64,000 nucleotides of DNA from Kribbella jiaozuonensis. GTDB lineage: Bacteria > Actinomycetota > Actinomycetes > Propionibacteriales > Kribbellaceae. The stretch spans positions 124,001 to 188,000 of the forward strand of contig NZ_SZPZ01000004.1 of the NCBI RefSeq assembly GCF_005233875.1. Direction: 5' to 3'. The notes beneath the pieces were generated by a model. It had not been told where the DNA came from, ran no database searches, and was given only the letters and a program-made list of their open reading frames with translations. Below are positions 26,796-35,619 of this stretch, one piece after another (the first letter of the stretch is position 1; every line of letters begins with the position of its first letter). The translations under genes and the position numbers were made by a program.

Positions 26796-27862
26796 CAGCC
26801 AGCGACCCCGGCCAGCTCCAGCGCCTCCGCGGCGGTGTGCAGGTCGGCGATCCGCTGCTCGACCGTCGACGCGAACGGCGTCAGCGCGACAGTCGTCGCC
26901 CCGGCCTCGGCGTACGCCGTGAGCTTGTCCGCCATCCGCTCCTTCGAACCGAGCAGCGAGATCGAGTCCAGGAACCCGAACGGTACGGCGGCCATCGCCT
27001 CGCGGTGCTTCCTGTCCAGGTACAGGTCCTGGATCTGCTTGGCCTCCTCGGCGTACCCCATCCGGACCGCGAGCGCGTTGTAGAAGTTCTTCTCCCGGCT
27101 GCCCATGCCGCCGATGTACAACGCGGCGTACCCACGGACCGGGTCGGCCGCGGCCTGGATGTCGTCACCCGTCATCAGCGGGGTCGTGACCACGACGTCG
27201 AAGCCGTCGAGGTCCTGCTGACGGGGCTCTGCCGAACTCCTTCGGCGGCCCGCCTTGATGTGCGTCAACTGCTCTCCCAGATAGGCAGGATCGTTCAGGA
27301 TGCCGAGCCAGCCGTCGGCGATCTCGCCGGCCAGCTCGAGGTTCTTCGGACCGACCGCCGCCAGGTACACCGGCACATGGTCGCGGATCGGCCGCACCGT
27401 CAGTTTCAGCGCCTTGCCCGGTCCGTCGGGCAGCGGCAACGTGAAGTACTTCCCCTCGTACGCGACGGTCTCCCGCCGGAGAGCCGCGTTCACGATGTCA
27501 ACGTACTCACGCGTCCTGAGCAGAGGCTGAGAGAACCGGACGCCGTGCCACCCCTCCGAAACCTGCGGTCCGGACACGCCGAGACCCAGCCGGAACCGGC
27601 CGTTCGACAGCCGGTCCAGGGTGGCCGCGGTCATCGCGGTCATGGCCGGCGTCCGGGCCGGGATCTGGAAAACGGCCGCGCCGACGTCGATCGTGGTGGT
27701 CTGGGCGGCGATCCAGCTGAGCAGGGTCGCCGCGTCCGAGCCGTACGCCTCCGCGGCCCAGGTGACCGCGAAACCGAGTGCCTCGGCCTCCTTCACCAGC
27801 CTCAGGTGGTCCAGGTGATCGTCGCCGCCGTACACGAAGCCGATGTTGAGTCCGAGTCGCAT
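26795..27862 (-). CDS. LLM-class F420-dependent oxidoreductase
   Basis: 355-aa luciferase-like TIM-barrel flavoprotein of the F420-binding class. It begins MRLGLNIGFVYGGDDHLDHL; GRFRLGLGVSGPQVSEGWHG is the typical cofactor-binding stretch. The ATG at 27862 follows TAGGCT by eight bases with no SD; an upstream open frame is not used. It uses reduced F420 (or releases it) on an unknown substrate. It is coupled to uppP downstream. Confidence 0.88.
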   Translation of the reverse strand: MRLGLNIGFVYGGDDHLDHLRLVKEAEALGFAVTWAAEAYGSDAATLLSWIAAQTTTIDVGAAVFQIPARTPAMTAMTAATLDRLSNGRFRLGLGVSGPQVSEGWHGVRFSQPLLRTREYVDIVNAALRRETVAYEGKYFTLPLPDGPGKALKLTVRPIRDHVPVYLAAVGPKNLELAGEIADGWLGILNDPAYLGEQLTHIKAGRRRSSAEPRQQDLDGFDVVVTTPLMTGDDIQAAADPVRGYAALYIGGMGSREKNFYNALAVRMGYAEEAKQIQDLYLDRKHREAMAAVPFGFLDSISLLGSKERMADKLTAYAEAGATTVALTPFASTVEQRIADLHTAAEALELAGVAG

Positions 27863-27913
27863 GACTGGCGAGCCTAGCGAGAGGTTGTCGGTGGCCCGCA
27901 ATAGGCTCGGGTC

Positions 27914-28855
27914 ATGCAGCAGCGCTATCTCGGTCACAGTGGACTGGCGGTGAGCAGGCTAGGCCTGGGCACGATGTCGTGGGGCCGGGACACCGACGAG
28001 CATGAGGCGCGCGAGCAGCTGGCGGCGTTCGTCTCCGCGGGCGGGACGCTGATCGACACGGCCGCGGCGTACGGCGACGGTGACAGCGAGCTGCTGATCG
28101 GGTCGCTGCTCGGCGACGTGGTCGACCGTGACGACCTGGTGATCGCGACCAAGGCCGGGTTCAGCGTCCGCCGGGGCGAGCGGATCACCGACACCTCCCG
28201 CGGCGCCCTGCTGCGCGATCTGGAGGGCTCGCTGCGTCGGATGAACGTCGACCACATCGACCTCTGGCAGCTGCACACCTGGTCCGACGACGTCCCGCTG
28301 GAGGAGACGCTCTCCGCGCTCGATCACGCGGTCAGCTCCGGCAAGGTGCGGTACGTCGGGATCTCGAACTACGCGGGCTGGAAGTCCGCCCGGGCCGTCA
28401 CCTGGCAGCAGGCGTGGCCGGGCCGCGCGGTCCCGGTGTCGAACCAGGTGGAGTACTCGCTGCTCGCCCGGGACGCCGAGGTGGACGCGCTCCGCGCCGC
28501 CGCCGGGCTCGGGATCGGCGTACTGGCGTGGTCCCCGCTCGGCCGCGGCGTGTTGACCGGGAAGTACCGCACGGGCATCCCGGCGGACTCGCGGGCGGCG
28601 TCTCAGCATCTGTCCAGATTCGTCGACCCCTACCTCGACGCGCGGTCTTCGGGCATCGTGGAAGCGGTTGCCCGGGCAGCGGACGGGCTCGGCTGGACCC
28701 CGCTCGAGGTCGCGCTGACCTGGGTGCGGGACCGGCCCGGCGTGTCGGCGGCCATCGTCGGAGCCCGGACTGCGTTGCAATTGAAGTCGGTGCTGGGAGT
28801 AGAGGAGCTCACCCTGCCGCCCGCGATTTCGGCGGCGTTGGAGGATGTTTCTTGA
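27914..28855 (+). CDS. aldo/keto reductase
   Basis: 313-aa NADPH-dependent reductase of the AKR fold. The catalytic tetrad is readable: Asp and Tyr in LIDTAAAYG, Lys in VIATKAG, His in LWQLHTW. The C-terminal cofactor motif is VSAAIVGARTALQLKSVLG. The ATG follows TAGGCT by six bases (leaderless). Its promoter is back to back with that of the F420 oxidoreductase in a 51-bp gap. Confidence 0.92.
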   Translation: MQQRYLGHSGLAVSRLGLGTMSWGRDTDEHEAREQLAAFVSAGGTLIDTAAAYGDGDSELLIGSLLGDVVDRDDLVIATKAGFSVRRGERITDTSRGALLRDLEGSLRRMNVDHIDLWQLHTWSDDVPLEETLSALDHAVSSGKVRYVGISNYAGWKSARAVTWQQAWPGRAVPVSNQVEYSLLARDAEVDALRAAAGLGIGVLAWSPLGRGVLTGKYRTGIPADSRAASQHLSRFVDPYLDARSSGIVEAVARAADGLGWTPLEVALTWVRDRPGVSAAIVGARTALQLKSVLGVEELTLPPAISAALEDVS

Positions 28856-28902
28856 GGTTGTTGTTGTTCAGGCTGCATTGTTGAATGTGGCAGGAGGTGC
28901 GG

Positions 28903-29088
28903 ATGGCCGAATACGAGCTGCAGCAGTTCGAGGTGTCCAGGACGGAGTCCCGCGGTGCGGTGCGCAGGTTGCTCACCGAGCACGCGGAGTACGGCGGGTG
29001 GGAGCTGGCCCGTCTGCGCCGCTATCCCGACGGCACCCGCCGCGTCTGGCTCCGCCGCCGCATCATCCGTGTGATGCGGACCCTCTGA
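28903..29088 (+). CDS. DUF5703-family small protein
   Basis: 61 aa, basic: MAEYELQQFEVSRTESRGAV then LRRYPDGTRRVWLRRRIIR. GGAGG lies five bases before the ATG at 28903. DUF5703 proteins of this length are common in actinobacteria; the function is unknown. Its last 26 bases overlap the convergent LuxR-type gene. Confidence 0.8.
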   Translation: MAEYELQQFEVSRTESRGAVRRLLTEHAEYGGWELARLRRYPDGTRRVWLRRRIIRVMRTL

Positions 29089-30157
29089 GCCACGCACTCA
29101 CCAGTTCCCGTCGGCTCCCGACGCCGACCTTGTCGAACGACGCCCGCACGTGCTCCTGCACGGTGTGGGGTGACAGACACAACCGCTCGACGATCTGCCG
29201 CGTGGAGTAGCCGCGCAACAGCAACTCGGTGACCCGCTGCTGAGCCGGCGTGAGCCCGTGCAGATCGAGCAGCAAGGACCCCAGCTGAGCCGGTGACACC
29301 GGCTCCATCACCACCACGATCTGCCCGTCGTCCCCCAGCCGCGAGGCCTGCAGCGCCAACCACTCCCCACCGCGAGTCCTCACCTTCACCCGCGCGGTCA
29401 CCCCGCCGAGCTGCATCCGACCAGCCACCGACAACACAGCCACCGGCAACCGCTCCACCGCCCCCAGCTCCGAGATCCAGTACTCCGCCTCAGCCGTCAG
29501 CGAATGCATCCGCAGCATCCGGTCGAGCACCACCACTCCAGGACCGACCGCGGACCGAGGCCGCGCGGCTGACGTCAGCCCGCGTTCTGCGGCCGAGCCC
29601 TGCCCGGTGCCGAGGTCCGGCTCCGGTGCCACCTCCGCGGGGCTCCATCGGAGCCCCAGGCGGAGGCCCTCGCCCAGGTGGGGTGCGAGGCGGCGTACCA
29701 GTTGGATCTCTTGGTCGGCGAAGCCGGATTCGGCGGTTTCGCGGTGGAGGCAGAGGACGCCCCAGCAGCGGCCGTTCGACATCAGGGCGGCGCGGAGTTC
29801 GTCGCCGAGGCCGAGGGGGCGCATCACCTCGGCGTACCGCGGGCTGCTCCCCCAGTCGCCCTTCGTCGCCTGGCCCAGCGACCGGACCGGATCCCGGCCG
29901 CCGGCCAGTACGGCGAACTTGTTCACGTCGTCCTGCCCGAACTCGTTCGCGATGAACTGCTCCGTGACCGCCCCGAGCGGCTCGTCGACCATCGCCGACG
30001 TGAACAACACCGTCGCCGGATCAACCGTCGCGAAGAACGTCGCGTCGACTGACAGCACACCACGCAGCCGCCCGAGCACCTCGGACCGCAACTCATCGGC
30101 ACCCAGCCCCGCATAACAACGCTGGATCAGCACCTCAAGGCGATCCCCCGCCCCCAT
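29063..30157 (-). CDS. LuxR-family transcriptional regulator with N-terminal sensor domain
   Basis: 364 aa. Residues 1-170 form a GAF-like input domain; the C-terminus is a LuxR/FixJ helix-turn-helix, LTPAQQRVTELLLRGYSTRQ then SPHTVQEHVRASFDKVGVGS. There is no receiver Asp. The ATG follows TAGCAT by seven bases inside the end of the upstream cyclase gene, so it may have its own leaderless promoter. It could control the neighbouring SnoaL-like gene. Confidence 0.88.
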   Translation of the reverse strand: MGAGDRLEVLIQRCYAGLGADELRSEVLGRLRGVLSVDATFFATVDPATVLFTSAMVDEPLGAVTEQFIANEFGQDDVNKFAVLAGGRDPVRSLGQATKGDWGSSPRYAEVMRPLGLGDELRAALMSNGRCWGVLCLHRETAESGFADQEIQLVRRLAPHLGEGLRLGLRWSPAEVAPEPDLGTGQGSAAERGLTSAARPRSAVGPGVVVLDRMLRMHSLTAEAEYWISELGAVERLPVAVLSVAGRMQLGGVTARVKVRTRGGEWLALQASRLGDDGQIVVVMEPVSPAQLGSLLLDLHGLTPAQQRVTELLLRGYSTRQIVERLCLSPHTVQEHVRASFDKVGVGSRRELVSAWLRGSASHG

Positions 30158-30159
30158 AA

Positions 30160-30576
30160 TCAGGATGCTACGCCGAGTTGCCGCAGGAACCCGAGGTCAT
30201 CGAGCAGCCCCCAGCGTTCGACGATCAGCCCGTCCCGCAGCCGCCAGATGTTGATCCCCGGCAGGCTGACCGCCTTCCCGCTCGGCGGCACCCCCAGCAC
30301 CTCACCCCGCTGCGTCCCGCCGGCCGTGAACCGCTCGACGACAACATCCCCCTCCGCGATCAGCGCGTGCGTATCGCTGTGCCAGTCCGGGAACGCGGCC
30401 CGCATCATCTTCCCCGCGTCCCGCATCCCCTCCCGGTCCGGCGTGACCCCGAACGGCGGGTCGTGGTTGATGAAGTCCTCGGCCAGGTGGGTATCCACAG
30501 CGCCGAGGTCCCCTTTGGTGAACAGTCCGTCGATGAAGTCCTTGACGACGGTTTTGTTGCTCTCTGTTGTGCTCAT
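30160..30576 (-). CDS. SnoaL-like ester cyclase / NTF2-fold protein
   Basis: 138 aa of the SnoaL-like polyketide-cyclase family: VVKDFIDGLFTKGDLGAVDT, then FINHDPPFG and the late GLIVERWGLLDDLGFLRQLG. These small cone-shaped proteins act as cyclases, isomerases or hydrolases; no active role is certain here. It lies 2 bp upstream of the LuxR gene. Confidence 0.85.
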   Translation of the reverse strand: MSTTESNKTVVKDFIDGLFTKGDLGAVDTHLAEDFINHDPPFGVTPDREGMRDAGKMMRAAFPDWHSDTHALIAEGDVVVERFTAGGTQRGEVLGVPPSGKAVSLPGINIWRLRDGLIVERWGLLDDLGFLRQLGVAS

Positions 30577-30640
30577 GCCTCGATCGTGCGCGGGCCAGGT
30601 CCGGCCAGGTACCCCGATTAGTTGGGGTTCTCCCGATGAA

Positions 30641-30661
30641 ATATCTCTGCGACAGAGGTAT
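30641..30661. promoter_or_regulatory. dyad operator overlapping the marR promoter
   Basis: Arms ATATCTCTG (30641-30649) and CAGAGGTAT (30653-30661), spaced by CGA, with one mismatch. The -10 box TATTCT (30659-30664) overlaps the right arm and lies seven bases before the marR GTG. This is the layout of an autorepressed MarR promoter. Confidence 0.65.
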
Positions 30662-30671
30662 TCTCGGAACC

Positions 30672-31136
30672 GTGACCGAGACTCTCGCCGAGGACCTGCT
30701 CGCCGCGATCGGATTGGTGCGCCGCCGCCTCCGCCGATCCGCGGGCCGACCGTTGGCGCTGAGCACGCTGACCGGCTCGCAGGCAGAGCTGATCCGGCTC
30801 GTACGGCGCAACCCGGGCATCTCCGTCGCCGAGGCGGCCGCCGAGCTCGGCCTGGTTCCGAACACCGTGTCGACCCTCGTCGGTCAGCTCACCGAGCGCG
30901 GCATGCTGCTGCGTACGTCGGACGAGAGCGACCGCCGGATCGCCCGCCTGACGCTGACCGAGCCGGCCCGCGAGCAGGTCGAGGCCTGGCGCGACCGCCG
31001 CGCCGCGCTCGTCAACGAAGCCCTCGACGGACTCGGACCCGCCGACCGTGACGCATTGCGGGCCGCCTTGCCGATTCTCGGCGTACTCGCCGAACGGCTC
31101 ACCCCATCCGAGCAGGACGTGAAGGAGCGCGTATGA
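30672..31136 (+). CDS. MarR-family transcriptional regulator
   Basis: 154-aa winged-helix regulator: GISVAEAAAELGLVPNTVST is the recognition helix region, LRTSDESDRRIARLTLTEPA the beta wing. The GTG at 30672 is leaderless. It overlaps by 4 nt the first gene of an ABC-2 exporter, so it probably represses its own exporter operon and is released by the exported drug or metabolite (inference). Confidence 0.9.
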   Translation: MTETLAEDLLAAIGLVRRRLRRSAGRPLALSTLTGSQAELIRLVRRNPGISVAEAAAELGLVPNTVSTLVGQLTERGMLLRTSDESDRRIARLTLTEPAREQVEAWRDRRAALVNEALDGLGPADRDALRAALPILGVLAERLTPSEQDVKERV

Positions 31137-31960
31137 GTGCGGATACCGCAGCACAGCCGGCGCCGGCCGCCGAGATCATCGGGCTGAGTCACAAGTTCGG
31201 CGACCATCTCGCGGTCGACAGCCTCGACCTGACCGTCTCCCCCGGCGAGTGCTTCGGTCTGCTCGGGCCGAACGGCGCCGGCAAGACGACGACGCTCCGG
31301 GTGCTCAACACGCTGTATCCGCCGCAGTCCGGCACGGTCCGGGTCTTCGGCCTCGACGTGCGTACGGACGCGATGTCGGTACGCCGCCTGCTCGGCTACG
31401 TCCCGCAGCAGTTGTCGATCGAAGGCGCGCTGTCCGGTCGCGAGAACGTGTCCTGGTTCGCGCGCTTGTTCGACGTACCGCGGCGTGAACGGGCGGCCCG
31501 CGTGGCCGAAGTACTCGAGATCGTTGATCTGACGGATGCAGCGGATCGACTCGCGTCGACGTACTCCGGCGGCATGGTACGGCGGCTCGAGCTCGCGCAG
31601 GCGCTGGTCAACCGGCCCGCGCTGCTCGTGCTCGACGAGCCGACGGTCGGGCTTGACCCGGTCGCGCGGGACTCGGTGTGGGCGCGGGTGCAGGACATGC
31701 AGGACAAGTACGGGATGACCGTGCTGCTGACCACGCACTACATGGAAGAGGCCGACGTCCTCTGCGACCGGGTTGCTCTGATGCATCTCGGCCGGCTGCG
31801 CGCCGTCGGCACACCGACCGATCTCAAGGCCGAACTGGGTCCCGAGGCGAGCCTCGAGGACGTGTTCCGGCACCACACCGGCGAAAGCCTCGCGGCTTCG
31901 GAGAAGGGAGGCCTGCGCGATGTCCGTGGCACCCGTCGCACCGCCCAGCGCATGGGTTGA
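31133..31960 (+). CDS. ABC transporter ATP-binding protein, DrrA type
   Basis: 275-aa ATPase of a daunorubicin-resistance-type exporter. Walker A GPNGAGKTTTLRVL, signature YSGGMVRRLELAQAL, Walker B LLVLDEPTVGLDP and the His switch LLTTHYMEEAD are all intact. ATGA overlap with marR. The 3' end overlaps the permease start by 41 nt. Confidence 0.94.
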   Translation: MSADTAAQPAPAAEIIGLSHKFGDHLAVDSLDLTVSPGECFGLLGPNGAGKTTTLRVLNTLYPPQSGTVRVFGLDVRTDAMSVRRLLGYVPQQLSIEGALSGRENVSWFARLFDVPRRERAARVAEVLEIVDLTDAADRLASTYSGGMVRRLELAQALVNRPALLVLDEPTVGLDPVARDSVWARVQDMQDKYGMTVLLTTHYMEEADVLCDRVALMHLGRLRAVGTPTDLKAELGPEASLEDVFRHHTGESLAASEKGGLRDVRGTRRTAQRMG

Positions 31961-32738
31961 GTCGAGGCCGCGAGCGGCGCTCCGGCTGCTCTCGCGGATC
32001 GGCACGTTCTGCCTGGTCGAGCTGCAGAAGCTGCGGCACGACCGGACCGAGCTCATCACCCGCGCGATCCAGCCGATCCTCTGGCTGGTGATCTTCGGCC
32101 AGACCTTCAGCCGGATCCGCGCGATCCCGACCGGCAACGTCCCGTACCTCGACTACCTCGCGCCGGGCATCATCGCCCAGTCCGCGCTGTTCGTCGCGAT
32201 CTTCTACGGCATCCAGATCATCTGGGAACGCGACGCCGGCATCCTCACCAAGCTCCTCGTCACGCCCAGCCCGCGCTCCGCACTCGTTGCAGGTAAGGCG
32301 TTCGCGGCCGGCGTCCGCACCATCTCGCAGGCGATCGTCGTGATCATCGTCGCCGCGCTGCTCGGCGTCAGCCTGACCTGGAACCCGCTGAAGCTGCTCG
32401 CGGTGCTCGTGGTCGTCGTACTCGGTGCAGCGTTCTTCTCGTGCCTCTCGATGACGATCGCCGGTCTGGTACTGCGCCGCGATCGGCTGATGGGCATCGG
32501 CCAGGCAATCACGATGCCGCTGTTCTTCGCGTCCAGCGCGCTGTATCCGATCGCGATCATGCCCGGCTGGCTGAAGGTGCTGAGCCACGCCAATCCCCTG
32601 ACCTACGAGGTGAGCGCACTCCGCGGTCTCCTCATCGGCCAACCGACCAACTACTGGCTCGACTTCGGCGTCCTCATCGTCGCGGCCATCGCCGGCATCT
32701 GCGCCGCCTCGGCTCTCCTCAGCCGCCTCGCGCGTTAG
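31920..32738 (+). CDS. ABC-2 type permease, DrrB type
   Basis: 272-aa exporter permease with six predicted helices. The DrrB-type stretch LITRAIQPILWLVIFGQTFS and the ABC-2 signature region before LKVLSHANPLTYEVSALRGL are clear. GGGAGG stands six bases before the ATG, which lies inside the ATPase gene. It forms the membrane half of a drug or natural-product exporter. The end overlaps the convergent GNAT gene by 4 nt. Confidence 0.93.
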   Translation: MSVAPVAPPSAWVESRPRAALRLLSRIGTFCLVELQKLRHDRTELITRAIQPILWLVIFGQTFSRIRAIPTGNVPYLDYLAPGIIAQSALFVAIFYGIQIIWERDAGILTKLLVTPSPRSALVAGKAFAAGVRTISQAIVVIIVAALLGVSLTWNPLKLLAVLVVVVLGAAFFSCLSMTIAGLVLRRDRLMGIGQAITMPLFFASSALYPIAIMPGWLKVLSHANPLTYEVSALRGLLIGQPTNYWLDFGVLIVAAIAGICAASALLSRLAR

Positions 32739-33475
32739 AGGTCGTGCTGGACCCAGACGTTCGGTTCGACGTACACGGCGTGGTTGTGGCGGACATCCAC
32801 GTGGACGGGGACGAGCGCCTTGGGTACGACGACGTCGCCGGTGGTGTCGAACGGGAGGCCGGTCCAGTCGCGCCACTCGTCGAGTGTTCCGGTGATGACC
32901 ATCGACCGTGGTGCGACCTGGATGATCTTGCCGCCGGCTTTGACGTGGACGCGCAGCCAGGGATCAACCGGTAGACCGTCCGGCCGCAGTTGCTCGATGT
33001 ACTCCGTCATCGACTGGTGCGGGTCGGCCTTGCCGTTCGGGCGGACCGGGGCGTAGAGGGTGGTGTGGCCCTTGGCTTTCACGGCTTGGCGCATCGCGTC
33101 GAGCATCGCGTGGGACAGGCCGCGGCCCTGATGCGACGGGCGGATCAGGATCTCGAGAGCGCTCGATACGTTCGGCTCGCGGCCGTTGCGCTTGTCGGCG
33201 AAGCCCCACTGCAGGACCCGGTCCCAGCCGTCGGCCGGGAGCTTCGTGCGGTTCTCGTCCGGATAGACGAACGGGATGCTCCGGCCGTGCGCGACCGGTT
33301 CGCCGTCCTCGGTCGCGACCAGGCACTGGTCAGGGAAGTTCGCCGCGACCTGGCCCATCAGCGCGTTGCCGATCGGGTCGTTGAACATGAACTTGGGCCA
33401 GGTGTCGGCGAACTCGTACATCCGCTCGAGGTACTCAGGCCGCTCGGCCAACGTGGTGATCGCGATCCCTGGCAT
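32735..33475 (-). CDS. GNAT-family N-acetyltransferase
   Basis: 246 aa. The acetyl-CoA-binding motif A is SSALEILIRPSHQGRGLSHA; the rest is longer than a minimal GNAT, with a C-terminal beta-rich extension. The substrate is unknown. The ATG follows CAGACT by seven bases. The 5' end overlaps the end of the MFS gene on the same strand by 41 nt, so the two are read as a unit. Confidence 0.85.
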   Translation of the reverse strand: MPGIAITTLAERPEYLERMYEFADTWPKFMFNDPIGNALMGQVAANFPDQCLVATEDGEPVAHGRSIPFVYPDENRTKLPADGWDRVLQWGFADKRNGREPNVSSALEILIRPSHQGRGLSHAMLDAMRQAVKAKGHTTLYAPVRPNGKADPHQSMTEYIEQLRPDGLPVDPWLRVHVKAGGKIIQVAPRSMVITGTLDEWRDWTGLPFDTTGDVVVPKALVPVHVDVRHNHAVYVEPNVWVQHDL

Positions 33476-34643
33476 GTAGTGCAGTCTGACACCGCAGCAG
33501 CACGAGTCCAGCGATTAACGCCGTCAGCGTCCCAGCACCGACCAGCGTCACCTGCGCGCCGACCGTCGCGATGATCGGTCCGCCGATCAGCAACCCCGCC
33601 GAACTGCTCGCGCTGACGACCACCGCCTGCCCGCTCAGCAACGTACGTCGCTCTGCCCCGGCCGACGACCTGGTGATGATGACCGAGATGGCCGCGATAC
33701 CGACCACCACGGTCACGCCGGAGAACGCGCCCGCGACGGCGACCACCGCCGGGGTCGACCACAAACCCATCGCGATCCAGCACAGTCCGCTCCAGGACCA
33801 GGCGATCGCGGCGCAGGCGACCGGCGGGATCCGGCGTACGACGGCCAGTGAGATCGCGGTCCCGATCAGCGAGCCCACGCCGTACCCCGTCATACCGGCG
33901 GCGAGGTAGATGCCCGGCCGGCCGCGTTGCTCTCCCAGCACTGACAAACCCAACGTGAACGCAAACCAGGTCACGCACCCGGTCCCACGGATCAGCCAGC
34001 CGTACAGCACCTCTGGACGACCCTTGAGGCTGCCCCGAATGGAGGGGACCTCAACTGTTCTAACAACCACTCGCTGGGCGGGCACTGTGCAGGCCAGCAG
34101 CCCGGCGCCGACGACTGCCACCGCCTCGATCCACAGCAGCCGGTTCGTGAACCCGGCCGACACCGCCAGCGCACCGACCGTCGGTCCGATCAGCATGCCG
34201 ACCCGGCGAAGGCCGTCCTGCCAGGTGAGCAGCAGGACCGCGCGATCTGGACCCCACCGATCCCCCGTGTCGGCCAGCAACGCGGACCGGCCCGGATCCG
34301 CCAGCGCAGTACCGCAGCCCAGCAGCAAACCGCTGAACACCAACAACTCCGGCGTCAGCAACCCAAGTCCGGCCGCCGCCGGGACCGACGCCAACGCGAT
34401 CGCGGTCACCAGCGCGACCAGGGCCAGCCGCGGCCCGGAGTCCACCCACTGCCGCGCCTTCCGCGCCCACCAAGGCGACAACAGCACAGGTATGCCGGAC
34501 GCGCCGCCGACCAACCCCGTCGCCGCAACGGACCCGGTCTCCCGCAGGATCACCAACGGCAACGCGACCTGCGTGATCCGCATCGCGAAGTCCGCCGTAC
34601 CGCTGCCGGCCAGCAACGCCAACGCCTCGAATCTCGCCTTCAC
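33435..34643 (-). CDS. MFS transporter
   Basis: 402 aa with 10-12 hydrophobic helices and the usual central loop. It starts VKARFEALALLAGSGTADFA; TALADPGRSALLADTGDRWG is the conserved region of the drug-efflux-like group of actinobacterial MFS proteins. The GTG at 34643 is the best start, although no strong SD precedes it; the frame is open farther upstream but overlaps the LysR operator. Probable export protein, divergent from lysR, which may control it. Confidence 0.82.
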   Translation of the reverse strand: MKARFEALALLAGSGTADFAMRITQVALPLVILRETGSVAATGLVGGASGIPVLLSPWWARKARQWVDSGPRLALVALVTAIALASVPAAAGLGLLTPELLVFSGLLLGCGTALADPGRSALLADTGDRWGPDRAVLLLTWQDGLRRVGMLIGPTVGALAVSAGFTNRLLWIEAVAVVGAGLLACTVPAQRVVVRTVEVPSIRGSLKGRPEVLYGWLIRGTGCVTWFAFTLGLSVLGEQRGRPGIYLAAGMTGYGVGSLIGTAISLAVVRRIPPVACAAIAWSWSGLCWIAMGLWSTPAVVAVAGAFSGVTVVVGIAAISVIITRSSAGAERRTLLSGQAVVVSASSSAGLLIGGPIIATVGAQVTLVGAGTLTALIAGLVLLRCQTALHARDRDHHVGRAA

Positions 34644-34700
34644 ACCCTTGATTCTTGGCTTTCCACCACTCCGCAGGTAGCCGCTGATCGTTGACTGCTT

Positions 34701-34721
34701 GCCATAGGCTGAACCTATGGC
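34701..34721. promoter_or_regulatory. LysR-box dyad overlapping the lysR start codon
   Basis: Eight-base perfect arms GCCATAGG (34701-34708) and CCTATGGC (34714-34721) around CTGAA. The core ATAGGCTGAACCTAT fits the T-N11-A LysR box. The lysR ATG (34717) lies inside the right arm, and its -10 box TAGGCT (34705-34710) is six bases upstream. Binding here would shut lysR and could control the MFS gene 57 bp away. Confidence 0.65.
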
Positions 34722-35577
34722 CTCATTACCCTCGGTCGAGGACCTACGGCTGGTCCAGGCCGTCACCCGCACCGGCGCAGTCGGCACAGCCGCTCGCGAG
34801 CTCCGCATCTCGCAACCCTCGGCATCACAACGCCTGGCCCGCCTCGAACGCCTCTGCGGCACCAAGCTCTTCGAGCGCGATACCCGAGGCGCGCGCCCCA
34901 CACCAGCCGGCGCCGAGCTCAGCCGCCGCGCCGACCACATCCTCCGCCACCTCGAGGAGGTGTACGACGCCACCCGCGCGGCTTCCGTGGGTCAGCAGCT
35001 CGTGATCGGCACGTTCGCCAGCCTCGCCCCGATCCTGTTCCCGGTCCTTGACTCGGACCTGCCCGACCTCGAGATCCAGCAGCAGGTCGACCACGGCCAG
35101 TTCCTGGTCGAACGCGTCGCCGAAGGCACGATGGACGCCGCGTTCATCGCGATCGCCGAGCAGATGACCCTCCCCCGCGGCGCCGTCGCCCGCCGCGTCG
35201 GTCGCGACGACCTCGTCCTGTTCATCCCGCCCGGAGCCCGACCACCGGGCCGCGGCCGTCAGCCGCTGAACGACCGCCCGATCGTGTTCTCCACCTATGA
35301 TCGCGGCACCGAGGAGATCCACGCCCGCCTCGCCGCCCTCGGCGCAATCCCCCGCCGCGGCGTCACGCTCAGCACGACGGTCGCCATCGCCCGCCGCCGC
35401 TCTCACCTGGCCCTGGTCCCGCGCAGCGCCCTCGCCGCGGAACTCCGCCCCGGCGAACACCTCGCCGCCTCCCCCTTCACCTACCGCCTCACCCTCTCCA
35501 TCGTCACCACGCCAACCCCGCCGCGCGCCCTGATCAAACACCTCCCCCAATTGCGCGCGACATTGAACTTGTCGTGA
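34717..35577 (+). CDS. LysR-family transcriptional regulator
   Basis: 286 aa. N-terminal HTH: LRLVQAVTRTGAVGTAAREL then ISQPSASQRLARLERLCG. C-terminal periplasmic-binding-like effector domain from ~90 onward. Leaderless ATG. Divergent from the MFS gene, the classic arrangement of a LysR regulator with its target. Confidence 0.92.
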   Translation: MASLPSVEDLRLVQAVTRTGAVGTAARELRISQPSASQRLARLERLCGTKLFERDTRGARPTPAGAELSRRADHILRHLEEVYDATRAASVGQQLVIGTFASLAPILFPVLDSDLPDLEIQQQVDHGQFLVERVAEGTMDAAFIAIAEQMTLPRGAVARRVGRDDLVLFIPPGARPPGRGRQPLNDRPIVFSTYDRGTEEIHARLAALGAIPRRGVTLSTTVAIARRRSHLALVPRSALAAELRPGEHLAASPFTYRLTLSIVTTPTPPRALIKHLPQLRATLNLS

Positions 35578-35619
35578 ACACCGGTGAGTCGCCGGCCAGG
35601 AGCAGGCAGACTCGGACGC

